Source: Salibacteraceae bacterium (GTDB taxonomy: Bacteria > Bacteroidota > Bacteroidia > Flavobacteriales_G > Salibacteraceae). Taken from it: a stretch of 64,000 nucleotides of DNA. Below, piece after piece: positions 53,336-63,254 of this stretch (positions are counted from its first letter, which is position 1; every line of letters begins with the position of its first letter). The stretch spans positions 27,784 through 91,783 of the forward strand of contig JAGYJZ010000012.1 in NCBI GenBank assembly GCA_018401875.1, written 5' to 3'. The translations under genes and the position numbers were made by a program. The notes beneath the pieces were generated by a model that worked only from the letters and a program-made list of their open reading frames with translations, was not told the DNA's origin and made no database searches.

Positions 53336-55180
53336 TTATTTAATCGCAAGCGCTAATCCGAGACGAAACCAGCGGCCTGGCATCGATGCATTGGCTGTTT
53401 CGATGTACTCGGTGCCGAGCAAATTGGTGCAATCAATCCAGAAGGACGCGTTTGAAACGCGGTATTGAAGTCGCAGATCAGCCAGCCAATAGCTGTTGTA
53501 CACAGGGCGATCGAGGTAGCGAGCTGTTACACTTAGGCTCAATTTTGTTTTGTAAGAAAAACTCGATTGCATGGTTACTTGATGGCGCAAATTGCTGATC
53601 GCATAGCGGGAAATATTCTCTCCGCTGCGCATCATTTGCATGTCTAAATAGGTGTAGCCAACGCGCGCCATTTCCCATGCAAAATCACTCTTTCCGAACG
53701 CCTTTCGAGCGCGCAATTCGTAGTTTACTTCTACCCCACGCGTTGCTACCGCTTCATAATTTCGCGGTTGCCACGGTTGAGAAACACTGTCGCGCACCCA
53801 GTCGATCAAATCGCGGGCATCCTGATAAAAACCACTCGCTTGGATGAAATGAGCGCCTGCTCGATACTTCAATCCTGTTTCATAATTGGTGCTGCTCTCA
53901 GGTTTTAGATTCGCATTACCCACGTTGGTCGGGCCCACATAATACAAATCAGTGAAGGTGGGAACGCGAAACGATTGCCCTGCGTTTCCAAACAGTGCAA
54001 AATGCTCATTCAGCTTATAATTCATCTCAAGCGATGGTAAGATTTGAGTACCAAAGTCGCTAGAAACATTGATGTAAGCACCCGTATTGATCGCAAACCG
54101 CTCGTTCATCAACCACAGTCTATTCTCAACAAATACTCCGATATTGTCGCGTGTCCAAAGCCCTAAATTCGAACTGTTGATCGCTTCTCTGCGGTATTCC
54201 GCCCCAACGCCAATTGTGCCCACGCGGTAAGAATATGTCCCGTGCACTTCAGCACCTTCCACATCCGTTCGGTGTATGTTCTGAAATATCTCTGGACGCT
54301 CGCGAAACAACGTGTAGGTGTCAAAATTTTTACGGCTGTAAAGCTTTGAATGCACTTTAAACGCTCCTTTCTTTAAGGTGTGCTGAACGGCCGAAAGGAA
54401 GGTAGTTACCTGTTCTTCGCTTGACGAGTCGATGGGAAAGGCATAAAAACCGCTCGCGCCAAAATCATTGCGCACAAAGGAACCCATCACGTTGAACGTC
54501 CCAATTTTCGACTCGGTGATCGATTGATACATCACAGTATTTCGGTTGAGGTCAGTATTGGGTCGATAACCCGTAGATTGGGTGTTGGAAGCACTGAGCA
54601 CGTGGCGCGATTTGCGCTTGCCAAAATGCACACTCGCCTGCGCGTCATACCCACCATAAAATTCGTTGGGCAACTTCGAATTATCGGCTTGCCCCATTGA
54701 AGTGGCGATCCGCGCTTGATTCTCCGCGGATGGTTCTGTGATGATGTTGATGACTCCGCTAAACGAGTTCAGTCCATAGCGCGAAGCTGCTGGTCCTTTG
54801 ATGACTTCAATTTGCTTGATTGTGCTTAAGTCGATGCCCAAATTCATGGCGTGATGACCCGTTTGCGGATCGGCCACCTTGATTCCATTCACCAAAATGA
54901 GCGTTTGATCGAACGTTCCACCCCGCATGCTGACATCGGCTTGCGCGCCCCACGGTCCGCGCTGACGGAAGTCAACCCCCGACACGTGCTGCAATAAATC
55001 GTTGAGGTTTTGAACCGGCAAGGCTTCGATCTGCTTTTTTGTGATCACTTGCACATTCCTTCCTGATTCCATAATGGAAGTCTCAATGCGGTTATCCGTT
55101 ACCACCACTTCGTTTAAGGCATTGGTGTCTTGAGCAATAGAAACGGCAGGTAGAAAAAGCAAAAACAGCAGTCTCTTCAT
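53336..55180 (-). CDS. TonB-dependent receptor, BtuB/CirA-like
   Basis: A 614-residue outer-membrane receptor without the carboxypeptidase-regulatory front domain. Signal peptide about 1-17; TonB box LNEVVVTDN at about 22-30; plug domain to about 150 with QIEVIKGPAASRYG; then a beta-barrel ending in WFRLGLALAIK. Size and layout fit vitamin B12- or siderophore-type receptors. No cobalamin riboswitch or B12 transport gene lies nearby, so the substrate is open. It is divergent from the tryptophan 2,3-dioxygenase gene. Confidence 0.88.
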   Translation of the reverse strand: MKRLLFLLFLPAVSIAQDTNALNEVVVTDNRIETSIMESGRNVQVITKKQIEALPVQNLNDLLQHVSGVDFRQRGPWGAQADVSMRGGTFDQTLILVNGIKVADPQTGHHAMNLGIDLSTIKQIEVIKGPAASRYGLNSFSGVINIITEPSAENQARIATSMGQADNSKLPNEFYGGYDAQASVHFGKRKSRHVLSASNTQSTGYRPNTDLNRNTVMYQSITESKIGTFNVMGSFVRNDFGASGFYAFPIDSSSEEQVTTFLSAVQHTLKKGAFKVHSKLYSRKNFDTYTLFRERPEIFQNIHRTDVEGAEVHGTYSYRVGTIGVGAEYRREAINSSNLGLWTRDNIGVFVENRLWLMNERFAINTGAYINVSSDFGTQILPSLEMNYKLNEHFALFGNAGQSFRVPTFTDLYYVGPTNVGNANLKPESSTNYETGLKYRAGAHFIQASGFYQDARDLIDWVRDSVSQPWQPRNYEAVATRGVEVNYELRARKAFGKSDFAWEMARVGYTYLDMQMMRSGENISRYAISNLRHQVTMQSSFSYKTKLSLSVTARYLDRPVYNSYWLADLRLQYRVSNASFWIDCTNLLGTEYIETANASMPGRWFRLGLALAIK

Positions 55181-55309
55181 GTTCTTTTGATTGGGCTGCG
55201 AAGGTATTTTTTCAATCCACTTTTCAAAGTTTTATGCCTTCGTTATGACATGCATCATGAGTATTGTGAAATTATGAGAGCATATTTGCAGCCACTTAAA
55301 AACAATCCC

Positions 55310-56260
55310 ATGGGCAAGTCAAGAGAAGAATTATTGAAACTTTTAGAAGAAAAGTACGAAGCGATTGGTCAAAAACTCGATACGCATTTGAGTGGCTTAT
55401 TGCACTCAACGCCCATCACCTATTGGGATTATATCCAGACAGATGCTTTGTTGAATTTGCAAACGCAGCGCACCAATCAACCCGATGAAATGGTGTTTAT
55501 CATGTATCACCAAGTCAACGAACTACTCTTCAAAATGATCTTGTGGGAAATCGATCAAGTGGCGAATAACACAGCACTCACAGCCGAGTTCTTTGCTGAG
55601 CGCTTGGGGCGCATAAGCCGATATTTTGATGTACTTTCTTCTTCGTTCACCGTAATGGGTGATGGCATGGAAGTGGCTCAATACATGAAGTTCAGAGACA
55701 CACTTGCGCCTGCAAGTGGTTTTCAAAGTGCCCAATACCGAAAAATTGAATTTGCTTCCACAGAATTGATCAACCTGATCGACATTCGCTTCCGCGCTAC
55801 CATCGATCGCAATACGCCTTTCAAACACGCCTTTGATCATTTGTATTGGCAAGCAGCGGGAAAAGATCACGCCACTGGAAAAAAATCAACCCTCTTGCAG
55901 CTTTTTGAAGACCGCTACATGGACGACTTCATTCTGTTTATGCAGCGCTATAACACTTTGAATCTCTGGACAAAGTTTCAGCAACTTCCTGCCGAGTCGC
56001 AGGCCAACACTGCGCTGCGCAACGCCATGCGCCATTACGATCACACGGTAAATGTGAAATGGGTGATCGCGCATTACCATGCCGCGGGGAAATACTTGAA
56101 CAGCGGAAAGGAAAAAGCCGAAGCCACAGGCGGAAGCGATTGGCAGAAATACATGCACCCGCGCTATCAAAAACGCATTTTCTTTCCCGGATTATGGAGT
56201 GAAGAAGAACTAAAAAATTGGGGAATCACCAACTTAGAAGCAATCGATATTTTGAAATAA
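55310..56260 (+). CDS. Tryptophan 2,3-dioxygenase family protein
   Basis: A haem enzyme that opens the indole ring of tryptophan to N-formylkynurenine, the first step of the kynurenine route. The 316-residue helical protein shows YWDYIQTDALLNLQ, FIMYHQVNELLFKMILWE (His67, distal side) and the C-terminal HPRYQKRIFFPGLW segment. The frame is open upstream to 55187, but ATG 55310 fits the family start best; ATG 55274 is possible. No other kynurenine gene is near. Confidence 0.88.
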   Translation: MGKSREELLKLLEEKYEAIGQKLDTHLSGLLHSTPITYWDYIQTDALLNLQTQRTNQPDEMVFIMYHQVNELLFKMILWEIDQVANNTALTAEFFAERLGRISRYFDVLSSSFTVMGDGMEVAQYMKFRDTLAPASGFQSAQYRKIEFASTELINLIDIRFRATIDRNTPFKHAFDHLYWQAAGKDHATGKKSTLLQLFEDRYMDDFILFMQRYNTLNLWTKFQQLPAESQANTALRNAMRHYDHTVNVKWVIAHYHAAGKYLNSGKEKAEATGGSDWQKYMHPRYQKRIFFPGLWSEEELKNWGITNLEAIDILK

Positions 56261-56344
56261 AAGGTCGAATTCAAGGATTAAAAATCAATTTCTCGCGCTC
56301 AACACGCAGAGAATAGATTGGGCTTGCTATATTGCCACCCAATC

Positions 56345-57733
56345 ATGCATATACACGAACCACTTCTTACAAACGATGCCACTGTCCTGGGTATTTTGAT
56401 GGGACTTTTAGGCGTAATATTTTACACAAACTCCATAAAAACAGGCGCTTGGAATAAATTTTACACCGTGATTCCTGCCTTGCTCTTGTGTTACTTTTTG
56501 CCGAGCGTCTTCACTTCGCTGGGAATCATCGCACCCAGTTGGTACGATCTGGCAGCTGTTGCGAATCATTTATCGGAACTGGGTTATGCACTACCCGACC
56601 ACTGGACAGAAAAAGACCTGCAAGCAGGCGCAGAAGCATTAGGCTTGGAAGCCGATGATCTGAAAGCATTCAAGAAAGAATCGAAACTGTATTTTGCCGC
56701 TTCGCGCTATTTCCTCCCAGCGAGTTTAGTGCTGCTCACCTTGAGTATTAGCTTGAAGGAATTGGTGAAACTCGGTCCAAAAGCATTGATCATGTTCTTG
56801 ACTGGAACCGTAGGTGTAATCATTGGTGGGCCCTTGGCGATTCTTGCATTTTCATTTATCGCATCCGATGTGGTGGGTGGCGTTGGCCCTGAAGCCGTTT
56901 GGCGTGGAATGACCACTGTGGCTGGAAGTTGGATTGGCGGTGGTGCCAACCAAGCTGCGATGTTTGAAGTGTTTGAACCCAGCTCAAAACTCTATTCGGT
57001 CATGATAACGGTTGACGTGATCGTGGCTGAAATTTGGATGGCCGTCTTGCTCTTTGGCGTAGGCAAAGCCGATCGCATCGACCGATTTTTTAAGGCTGAC
57101 GCCAGTAGTGTGGAAAATCTCAAGAATAAAATGCACGAATTCAGCATGAAAATGGCGCGAATTCCGAGCATGACAGACCTGTTCATCATCCTGGGAATTG
57201 CGTTTGTAGCCACTGGAGCGGCACACCTTTTAGCAGACAATGTAGCGCCCTACATCGGAGAAAACCTGCCCTACTTAAAGAAATTTAGCCTCGATTCGAA
57301 ATTCTTCTGGCTCATCGTTCTTGCTACCACCTTTGGATTGATCTTCAGTTTCACAAAACTCAGAAACTACGAAGGAGCGGGCGCGTCAAAAATCGGTGGT
57401 GTATTTATCTACTTCCTTGTTGCGACCATCGGAATGAAAATGAACGTCATGGAGATCTTTTCTAACCCAGCGATTTTCTTAGTTGGATTGCTGTGGATGG
57501 CTATTCATGTGGTGTTGCTTATTGTCGTTGCCAAGATGATAAAAGCGCCCTTTTTCTTCCTTGCTGTTGGTTCAAAAGCGAATATTGGTGGTGCCGCATC
57601 AGCGCCAATTGTGGCGGCTGCGTTCCACCCGTCATTGGCTCCAGTGGGTGTTTTACTTGCCGTTTTGGGTTACGCTCTGGGCACGTATGGCGCCTACATA
57701 TGCGGGCTGTTGATGCAAGCTGTTGCACCCTAG
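56345..57733 (+). CDS. DUF819 family membrane protein
   Basis: A 462-residue inner-membrane protein with about 11-12 helices. ATG 56345 is preferred over the in-frame start at 56318. Signature stretches of DUF819 (YjcL-like) are [29 protein letters not shown] and [22 protein letters not shown] soluble acidic region lies between the first helices ([18 protein letters not shown]). The family is related to sodium/glutamate-type transporters; the substrate is unknown. It overlaps the J-domain gene tail to tail by 4 bases. Confidence 0.85.
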   Translation: MHIHEPLLTNDATVLGILMGLLGVIFYTNSIKTGAWNKFYTVIPALLLCYFLPSVFTSLGIIAPSWYDLAAVANHLSELGYALPDHWTEKDLQAGAEALGLEADDLKAFKKESKLYFAASRYFLPASLVLLTLSISLKELVKLGPKALIMFLTGTVGVIIGGPLAILAFSFIASDVVGGVGPEAVWRGMTTVAGSWIGGGANQAAMFEVFEPSSKLYSVMITVDVIVAEIWMAVLLFGVGKADRIDRFFKADASSVENLKNKMHEFSMKMARIPSMTDLFIILGIAFVATGAAHLLADNVAPYIGENLPYLKKFSLDSKFFWLIVLATTFGLIFSFTKLRNYEGAGASKIGGVFIYFLVATIGMKMNVMEIFSNPAIFLVGLLWMAIHVVLLIVVAKMIKAPFFFLAVGSKANIGGAASAPIVAAAFHPSLAPVGVLLAVLGYALGTYGAYICGLLMQAVAP

Positions 57734-58563
57734 AAAATCAGGAAACTCGCAATGAAAATGATCACTCCGTAACGCGCAAAAGCACCGGCAGAATAGAATA
57801 CTGCGCTCGGTCGGTCAACGAATAAAATGAATACCGGCACCAAAATAAAGAGCAAGAAAAACAAATAAGGCGGCTTGTTAAATCCACTGATCGTAAACTC
57901 CTTGAAGTTTTTATTCACGATATGAATCTCGGGGACATCCCTGAAAATCATCGTCTCGGCTAGGCTGACGTAAGAAGCTACCGAAATATTATTGGCAGGA
58001 CGAGCACCCAAAATAACGTGCTCACCATCCTTAAAGTTGATGGAATAGCCGGTGATAACTTCTACTCCAAAGGCTTCAATTGTCACGGGTGTTTTGGAAA
58101 CGACATAGCCCGTCCGAACAATGTTCACCGTAAATGCATCCACCAACATGAGGATGATAAAGACCAGCGAAAAATAACTCATTCCCATCGTCCATGGATA
58201 GTAGATTGTGCGTTTAAACTTGGCAAATTGCTTGGCATCGTGTTGCAATTTGATCTCTTCGTATCGCCTAAATTTCTCGCGTGCTTGACTTATCGCCTCT
58301 TCCCTGCTGATTTTTACTTTGTCGCGGTCGCGTGATTTCCGAATTGAACTCTTTACTGCGGGTTCTTGATTGAACGTGCGATCGGCCGTGAGAATGATGT
58401 CGTAGGCCTTTTTTATGAGGATGAATTTCTCCTGTGCTTGTGGATGCGAGTTAAGGTCGGGATGGTAGCGCAAGGCTAACTTTCGATAGGCCTTTTTGAC
58501 TTGCTCGAGACTGGCATCGGGCGAAAGCTCCAATAGTTCATATGCTTTTCGAAAACGTTCCAT
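57730..58563 (-). CDS. J-domain membrane protein
   Basis: A 277-residue protein. Residues 1-65 form a DnaJ J-domain with the HPD motif (LRYHPDLN, His33-Asp35) that stimulates DnaK. A basic linker (about 70-110) leads to three hydrophobic helices: one near 125-145 and two near the C-terminus ([14 protein letters not shown] and [13 protein letters not shown]). Between them is a periplasmic beta-rich region. It may recruit DnaK to the membrane. It lacks the zinc and client-binding domains of DnaJ. Confidence 0.85.
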   Translation of the reverse strand: MERFRKAYELLELSPDASLEQVKKAYRKLALRYHPDLNSHPQAQEKFILIKKAYDIILTADRTFNQEPAVKSSIRKSRDRDKVKISREEAISQAREKFRRYEEIKLQHDAKQFAKFKRTIYYPWTMGMSYFSLVFIILMLVDAFTVNIVRTGYVVSKTPVTIEAFGVEVITGYSINFKDGEHVILGARPANNISVASYVSLAETMIFRDVPEIHIVNKNFKEFTISGFNKPPYLFFLLFILVPVFILFVDRPSAVFYSAGAFARYGVIIFIASFLIF

Positions 58564-58691
58564 CTATAGTAGAACGAAAGTAAGCGGATTAAGGTTGAGT
58601 GGAGTGATTGAAAGGCAGTGGATTCTTACCTGCGTTGTTTACATTACCGCAAACTTTAAAAACTCTTCCCATCAAAATAAAAAGACCAAAC

Positions 58692-58699
58692 TAACTTTG
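58692..58699 (+). promoter_or_regulatory. Candidate -7 element for the Smr protein gene
   Basis: TAACTTTG matches TAnnTTTG at every fixed position and ends 5 bases before ATG 58704, predicting a leaderless mRNA. No -33 TTTG is seen at the proper distance. Confidence 0.35.
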
Positions 58700-58703
58700 C
58701 GCC

Positions 58704-59249
58704 ATGCAAAACTCCTCGTTTAAGATTGGTGATCGCGTGCGGCTATTGGATGCTCAAGGTGAAGGCGTGGTGTGCGATGTAGTGGGATCGAATGTGGTGA
58801 TAGACTTGGATGGCATGGAGATGACGTTTGACGCATCAGAATTGGTAGTGATCGAACACGATGACTTGATCGGTCATGCAATCGAAAAAAAGGAACTGAG
58901 CGCCAAAGACAAAGAAACACGCGCCAAAGGAAAATCGAAACTGAAGGAATTGGACGATGTCACGCAAGCGGTGTACGAACTCGACCTTCACATTCACGAG
59001 CTGCTGGATCACTTCAGCAATATGACCAATGGCGAAATCCTGCAGTATCAAATGCGCTGTTGCCGCCAGTTTGTGCGCGAAGCCATCGATAAACGTTTCC
59101 ACAAAATAGTGCTTATTCACGGTGTGGGTGAAGGCGTGTTGCGCACCGAAATCCACCACTACCTCGATACCTTGCAGCGCATTGAATACCATGACGCACC
59201 TTACCGCATCTATGGATATGGCGCTACCGAAGTGATCATTCATCGTTGA
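58704..59249 (+). CDS. Smr domain protein
   Basis: A 181-residue protein. Residues about 5-50 form a small KOW/SH3-like beta barrel (FKIGDRVRLLDAQGEGVV, then DLDGMEMTFDASELVV). A charged helical linker follows (about 52-85). The C-terminal Smr domain (about 92-180) has LDLHIHEL and the HGVGEGVLR loop, corresponding to the HGxGxG motif of Smr nucleases. Smr domains cut or bind branched DNA or collided-ribosome mRNA; which applies here is unknown. Its TGA stop (59247-59249) lies inside the predicted 5' strand of RNase P RNA. Confidence 0.85.
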   Translation: MQNSSFKIGDRVRLLDAQGEGVVCDVVGSNVVIDLDGMEMTFDASELVVIEHDDLIGHAIEKKELSAKDKETRAKGKSKLKELDDVTQAVYELDLHIHELLDHFSNMTNGEILQYQMRCCRQFVREAIDKRFHKIVLIHGVGEGVLRTEIHHYLDTLQRIEYHDAPYRIYGYGATEVIIHR

Positions 59250-59626
59250 AATAGAGATACCTTCGCAGCGAAATCGTTCTGTCGCTCTCAAAAGCTTCGG
59301 CCAATGAGGGAGGAAAGTCCGGACAGCTTAGAGCACTGTACCTTGAGAAACTGAGGGTGTCAGCAGAGGAATCTCCGATATCAGAAAGTGCCACAGAAAA
59401 CAAACAGCCGATGTTCAGGCTTCGGCTTGGGCAGGTGATGGTGAAAACGTGAGGTAAGAGCTCACGCGCTGTGTTGGCAACAACACTTTGGGTAAACCTT
59501 GCAGGCTGCAAGACCATGTAAACCCAGGTTTGAGGGCTGCTCGCCCAACTGGGAGGGTAGGTCGCATAGATAAATGGCAGAACATCATCTTCGGATGAGG
59601 ACAGAATCCGGCTTATAGATTTCATC
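59245..59626 (+). ncRNA. rnpB: RNase P RNA, type A
   Basis: The catalytic RNA that trims the 5' end of tRNA precursors. CR-I is GAGGAAAGTCCGGAC at 59310-59324. The P11/P12 region GTGAGGTAAGAGCTCAC lies near 59450-59466. CR-V ACAGAA (59601-59606) is followed by the classic CCGGCTTATAG ending. The P1 helix is predicted between GTTGAAAT (59245-59252) and ATTTCATC (59619-59626), with one U-U mismatch. An intrinsic terminator starts at the next base. The 5' boundary is inferred from P1 and overlaps the stop codon of the Smr gene; the true end could be a few bases off. Confidence 0.95.
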
Positions 59627-59651
59627 AGGCTACCTTCGGGTAGCCTTTTTT
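59627..59651 (+). terminator. Intrinsic terminator of rnpB
   Basis: AGGCTACC and GGTAGCCT form a perfect 8-bp stem with a TTCG tetraloop, followed by six or seven T. The T run reaches the stop codon of the convergent PgpH-like gene. Confidence 0.92.
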
Positions 59652-61692
59652 AATCGTAGCTGATGCGTTGATGAAAAATCCCTTTCACAGCCGTTTTCAA
59701 CACACTTTTAGCAATGGTTATGTCTTTAAACGTGATCGGTGCTTCGGTAAACTGACCGTCATCTTTCTGTCCATCGATGATCGAATCCACCAAGCGCTCA
59801 AGCGTCTCATGGTCGTATTTCTTTAAACTTCGCGATGCAGCCTCCACCGAATCGGCCATCATTAAAATCGCCTGCTCTTTGGTGCTCGGCCGCGGACCAG
59901 GATAGGTGTACTTTGCTTCATCCGCTTCTGGATTCAGCACCAATGCGCGCTTGAAAAAGTAGCGCACCTTGCTCGTGCCGTGATGGGTTTGAATGAATTG
60001 AATGATGTCTATCGGAATGTTGTTGGCCAATGCTTTTTCGATGCCCAACTTCACATGACCGATGATGATGTGCGCGCTTTCTTCGGGCTCGAGATCGTCA
60101 TGCGGATTATTATCTGGCAATTGATTCTCGATGAAATACTGTGGTTCGTTCATCTTACCAATGTCGTGATACATGGCTGCTGTGCGCAAGAGCACCGTAT
60201 TGCCGCCAATTTTCGATGCCACTTTCTCCGCCAAATTCGCCACTTGCATCGAATGCTGGAACGTGCCAGGAGCCTTAATTGCCAACTCTTTCAACAGCGG
60301 TTGATTGCTGTCTGACAATTCGAGCAAAGTCGTTTCTGAGGTGTATCCAAATACTTTTTCCACCACATAAATCAACGGAAACACCATCATGCACAGCAAT
60401 CCGTTGATGGCGAACCAACCAAAATTTGCCGTTACAACACCACTCGCACTGCCACTCTGCGCGATCGAAATAGCAATGTAAATGACCGAATACCCTAAAA
60501 ACACCAAGGTGGCTGTTCCCAACATCCGCGACCGTTTTATGGATGACGACTGATAGAGCGTGGCAAACGAAATGGCACTCATCTGCACCAAAATATACTC
60601 CAGTGGATTTGACGCAAACAGCGCCACCATCAGCACCAAAATGAGGAAACTAAAGATCGAAACACGGAAATCGAAAAACATGCGCAGCAACAATGGTGCG
60701 ATGCCTACTGGAATAATGTACATCGAAACGGCATTGCTCGAATACGCCAACGCACTCATTGCAAATCCCACAGTTACCAACGAAAGCGAAAGTGTAATCG
60801 GGCGCGGATCGTTGAACAATCGCGTTTGATTCATGTAAATAAACAGCGCCAACAAGCCCAATAAAATGGTTACGATGGCCATTTCGCCCAACAGCGACCA
60901 CTGAAAGCCCGTAACCGACATGGTGCGCTCTGTAAATTCCTTTTCCAAGCTCACCAATACTTGGTAGCGTTCGTTATTGACGATCTCTCCTCGATCGATG
61001 ATGGACTGTCCTTTGTTTACCTTGCCTTCGATCTGGATGATTTCTGAATAGCTGTTTTCGATCAAGCGCTGCGTGAGGCTGTCGTTGTACAAGGCATTCG
61101 AAACCAAATTCTCGGACATAATGCGCATCGCAATGGGCGCGCAATGGCTATCTGCCTCCACTTCCACCATTCCAGCCATGTAGTCGAATACGGTATTGAT
61201 GTTCAACGCCTCGCTGAATGGAATGGTCGTTAAATTCCCACCGCGATCGATCAGAATGGGATCAAAAGGCGAAAGATCGCGCGTAGCTTCTCCGCGCTGC
61301 ACAATTCCAGCGTTGAGCCACTGCCCTATCAGTTCTGTGCTTCCTTTGCGGATAGAGTCGCAGGCATACGAACTGTCTACACTGTGTTCCCAGGCATCGT
61401 CAATGCGCGATAAAATGTGTGCGTTAAAGTCTTCGTTGATCGAAAAAACAGGAGGCTGATTCGAAGTAATTTCTTCGCGTTCTTTCGCAACATCTTCCAC
61501 CGATTTGCGCACGCCAAAATCAAACGGAGCAAAGAGTTTGTCGTGTTTCCACGGCTGGTTCAGCTGATACTCGTAGCGAATCATGCCTTCGTTTGGAAAG
61601 AATAAAAAGACCACCAACAAGGTCAAGATAAAAGCAACAATGCGTTGAATCAAGGCATAGTTTTTAAAGCGGTCTTTGAGGTTGTACTTCAC
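59650..61692 (-). CDS. 7TM-HD phosphohydrolase, PgpH-like (probable c-di-AMP phosphodiesterase)
   Basis: A 680-residue membrane protein. One N-terminal helix (about 16-33), an extracytoplasmic 7TMR-HDED-type domain (about 40-255), seven membrane helices (about 265-450), and a cytoplasmic HD domain. The metal motif is MYHDIGKM with His509-Asp510, preceded by the HSMQ His and followed by SAHIIIGHV and HHGTS. Characterised relatives (PgpH) hydrolyse c-di-AMP. The start is GTG 61692. It is convergent with rnpB, sharing the terminator's T run. Confidence 0.9.
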   Translation of the reverse strand: MKYNLKDRFKNYALIQRIVAFILTLLVVFLFFPNEGMIRYEYQLNQPWKHDKLFAPFDFGVRKSVEDVAKEREEITSNQPPVFSINEDFNAHILSRIDDAWEHSVDSSYACDSIRKGSTELIGQWLNAGIVQRGEATRDLSPFDPILIDRGGNLTTIPFSEALNINTVFDYMAGMVEVEADSHCAPIAMRIMSENLVSNALYNDSLTQRLIENSYSEIIQIEGKVNKGQSIIDRGEIVNNERYQVLVSLEKEFTERTMSVTGFQWSLLGEMAIVTILLGLLALFIYMNQTRLFNDPRPITLSLSLVTVGFAMSALAYSSNAVSMYIIPVGIAPLLLRMFFDFRVSIFSFLILVLMVALFASNPLEYILVQMSAISFATLYQSSSIKRSRMLGTATLVFLGYSVIYIAISIAQSGSASGVVTANFGWFAINGLLCMMVFPLIYVVEKVFGYTSETTLLELSDSNQPLLKELAIKAPGTFQHSMQVANLAEKVASKIGGNTVLLRTAAMYHDIGKMNEPQYFIENQLPDNNPHDDLEPEESAHIIIGHVKLGIEKALANNIPIDIIQFIQTHHGTSKVRYFFKRALVLNPEADEAKYTYPGPRPSTKEQAILMMADSVEAASRSLKKYDHETLERLVDSIIDGQKDDGQFTEAPITFKDITIAKSVLKTAVKGIFHQRISYD

Positions 61693-61794
61693 TTAGGCGA
61701 ATGTAGCATTAAGATGAAGAAGATTCCGCACTAGGTTGCTTACTTTTGTCGCCCTTTAATCAGAATTCAGTTCACAAACGATAAATAGAAACAG

Positions 61795-62970
61795 ATGAAA
61801 GAAGTAGTAATAGTAAGTGCAGTGCGCACGCCCATCGGAAGTTTCATGGGAAGCCTTTCGAGCATTCCAGCCACCAAATTAGGTGCTGCAGCCATCAAAG
61901 GAGCTGTTGAAAAGGCGGGCATCGACCCAAATGCGGTGCAAGAAGTGTTCATGGGCAATGTGTTGCAAGCAGGCGTTGGTCAAGCGCCTGCAAGGCAAGC
62001 GGCATTGTTTGCAGGCTTGAGCACCGATGTGCCTTGCACCACCATCAACAAAGTGTGTGCTTCGGGCATGAAATCGATCATGCTGGGTGCGCAGAGTATC
62101 ATGACGGGAATGAACGACATTGTGGTAGCGGGAGGAATGGAAAACATGAGCATGGCTCCACACTATGTAAGCATGCGCAACGGAAACAAGTACGGCAACG
62201 GAAAAATGGTGGATGCCATCATCAACGATGGTTTGATGGATGTGTATTCTGACCAATTGATGGGCAGCTGTGCCGAGCTTTGCGCTGAAGAGTACAATTT
62301 TTCACGCGAAGACCAAGACAACTTCGCCATCGAATCGTATAAAAAGTCGGCCAAGGCTTGGGAGAACGGTTGGTTTGACGAAGAAATCGTTCCGGTGGAA
62401 ATTCCACAGCGCAAGGGCGACCCGATCATGTTTAGCAAGGACGAAGAATTCACCAATGTGAAATTTGATAAGATTCCGGGATTGCGTCCAGTATTCAAAA
62501 AAGACGGCACGGTGACTGCGGCCAACGCGTCTACCATCAACGATGGTGCTTCTGCCCTGGTATTGATGAGCGCTGAAAAAGCAGCTGAATTGGGATTGAA
62601 GCCAATCGCAAAGATCAGATCGTTTGCCGATGCCGCGCAGAGCAGCGAGTGGTTTACCACAGCGCCTTCAAAGGCAGTGCCGATTGCACTCGACCGCGCA
62701 GGACTAAACGCAGGCGATGTTGATTTCTGGGAATTAAACGAAGCCTTTGCGGTGGTGAGTTTGGCCAACGTAAAACTGTTGGGTTTAGACCCAAGCAAGG
62801 TGGATGTGCACGGTGGAGCCGTTTCTTTGGGTCACCCGCTGGGCAACTCAGGCAGCCGCATTATTGTAACCTTGATCAACGTATTGCGCCAGCAAGGCGG
62901 CAAGATTGGCGGAGCGGGCATTTGCAACGGTGGTGGTGGCGCCAGCGCCATGATCATCGAGCTGGCATAA
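61795..62970 (+). CDS. Acetyl-CoA C-acetyltransferase (thiolase)
   Basis: A 391-residue thiolase that joins or splits acetyl-CoA units. The nucleophile is Cys88 (NKVCASGMKS), His347 lies in GHPLGNSG and the acid/base Cys377 in CNGGGGAS. The N-terminus VVIVSAVRTPIGSF is typical of biosynthetic (AtoB/PhaA-like) thiolases. A full -7 match (TACTTTTG) lies at 61741-61748 and a strong terminator follows, so it is probably monocistronic. Confidence 0.93.
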   Translation: MKEVVIVSAVRTPIGSFMGSLSSIPATKLGAAAIKGAVEKAGIDPNAVQEVFMGNVLQAGVGQAPARQAALFAGLSTDVPCTTINKVCASGMKSIMLGAQSIMTGMNDIVVAGGMENMSMAPHYVSMRNGNKYGNGKMVDAIINDGLMDVYSDQLMGSCAELCAEEYNFSREDQDNFAIESYKKSAKAWENGWFDEEIVPVEIPQRKGDPIMFSKDEEFTNVKFDKIPGLRPVFKKDGTVTAANASTINDGASALVLMSAEKAAELGLKPIAKIRSFADAAQSSEWFTTAPSKAVPIALDRAGLNAGDVDFWELNEAFAVVSLANVKLLGLDPSKVDVHGGAVSLGHPLGNSGSRIIVTLINVLRQQGGKIGGAGICNGGGGASAMIIELA

Positions 62971-63000
62971 ACTAAATTTTTAAGAGAGTGAAAGTATTGA

Positions 63001-63023
63001 AGCGCCCTTTCGGGCGCTTTTTT
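63001..63023 (+). terminator. Intrinsic terminator after the thiolase gene
   Basis: AGCGCCC and GGGCGCT form a perfect 7-bp GC-rich stem with a TTTC loop and a run of six T. Confidence 0.92.
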
Positions 63024-63193
63024 GTTGACCTAAAATGGGTTTTGTCTAGCCGAAGCAGATGGTGTAATATTGCGTGAAGGCATCATAACAGGATTGAATG
63101 AAACACCATTCAACTTCATGGATAACCTATTCAATTCTGTTTAACGGTAACATTATAGCAGATAAAACAAGTTGGGCTTCATGCAAAATAAAA

Positions 63194-63250
63194 TCGAAAC
63201 AAACGAAACATTGTTTCGAATATTTCGTTTATTTGTAAAACAAAACAAAT
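63194..63250. promoter_or_regulatory. Nested palindromes and promoter of the HTH/PIN module
   Basis: Four inverted repeats overlap or abut: CGAAACA/TGTTTCG (63204-63210 and 63212-63218, one-base centre), AAACGAAA/TTTCGTTT (63201-63208 and 63223-63230), TCGAAAC/GTTTCGA (63194-63200 and 63213-63219) and ATTTGT/ACAAAT (63231-63236 and 63245-63250). A promoter may lie among them: TTG 63211-63213 and TTTATTTG 63228-63235 (7/8 to TAnnTTTG). This is the layout expected of an autoregulated toxin-antitoxin operon. Confidence 0.65.
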
Positions 63251-63254
63251 AAAC

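Noticed and set aside
55181..55309. Possible cobalamin riboswitch before the BtuB-like receptor
   Set aside because: The gap is too short and lacks a B12-box-like sequence.
59236..59625. 129-codon open frame on the minus strand
   Set aside because: It lies entirely across the RNase P RNA, whose conserved motifs explain the sequence.
62163..62798. 211-codon open frame antisense to the thiolase gene
   Set aside because: Shadow of a GC-rich, highly conserved gene; the product has no domain pattern and the thiolase is clearly real.
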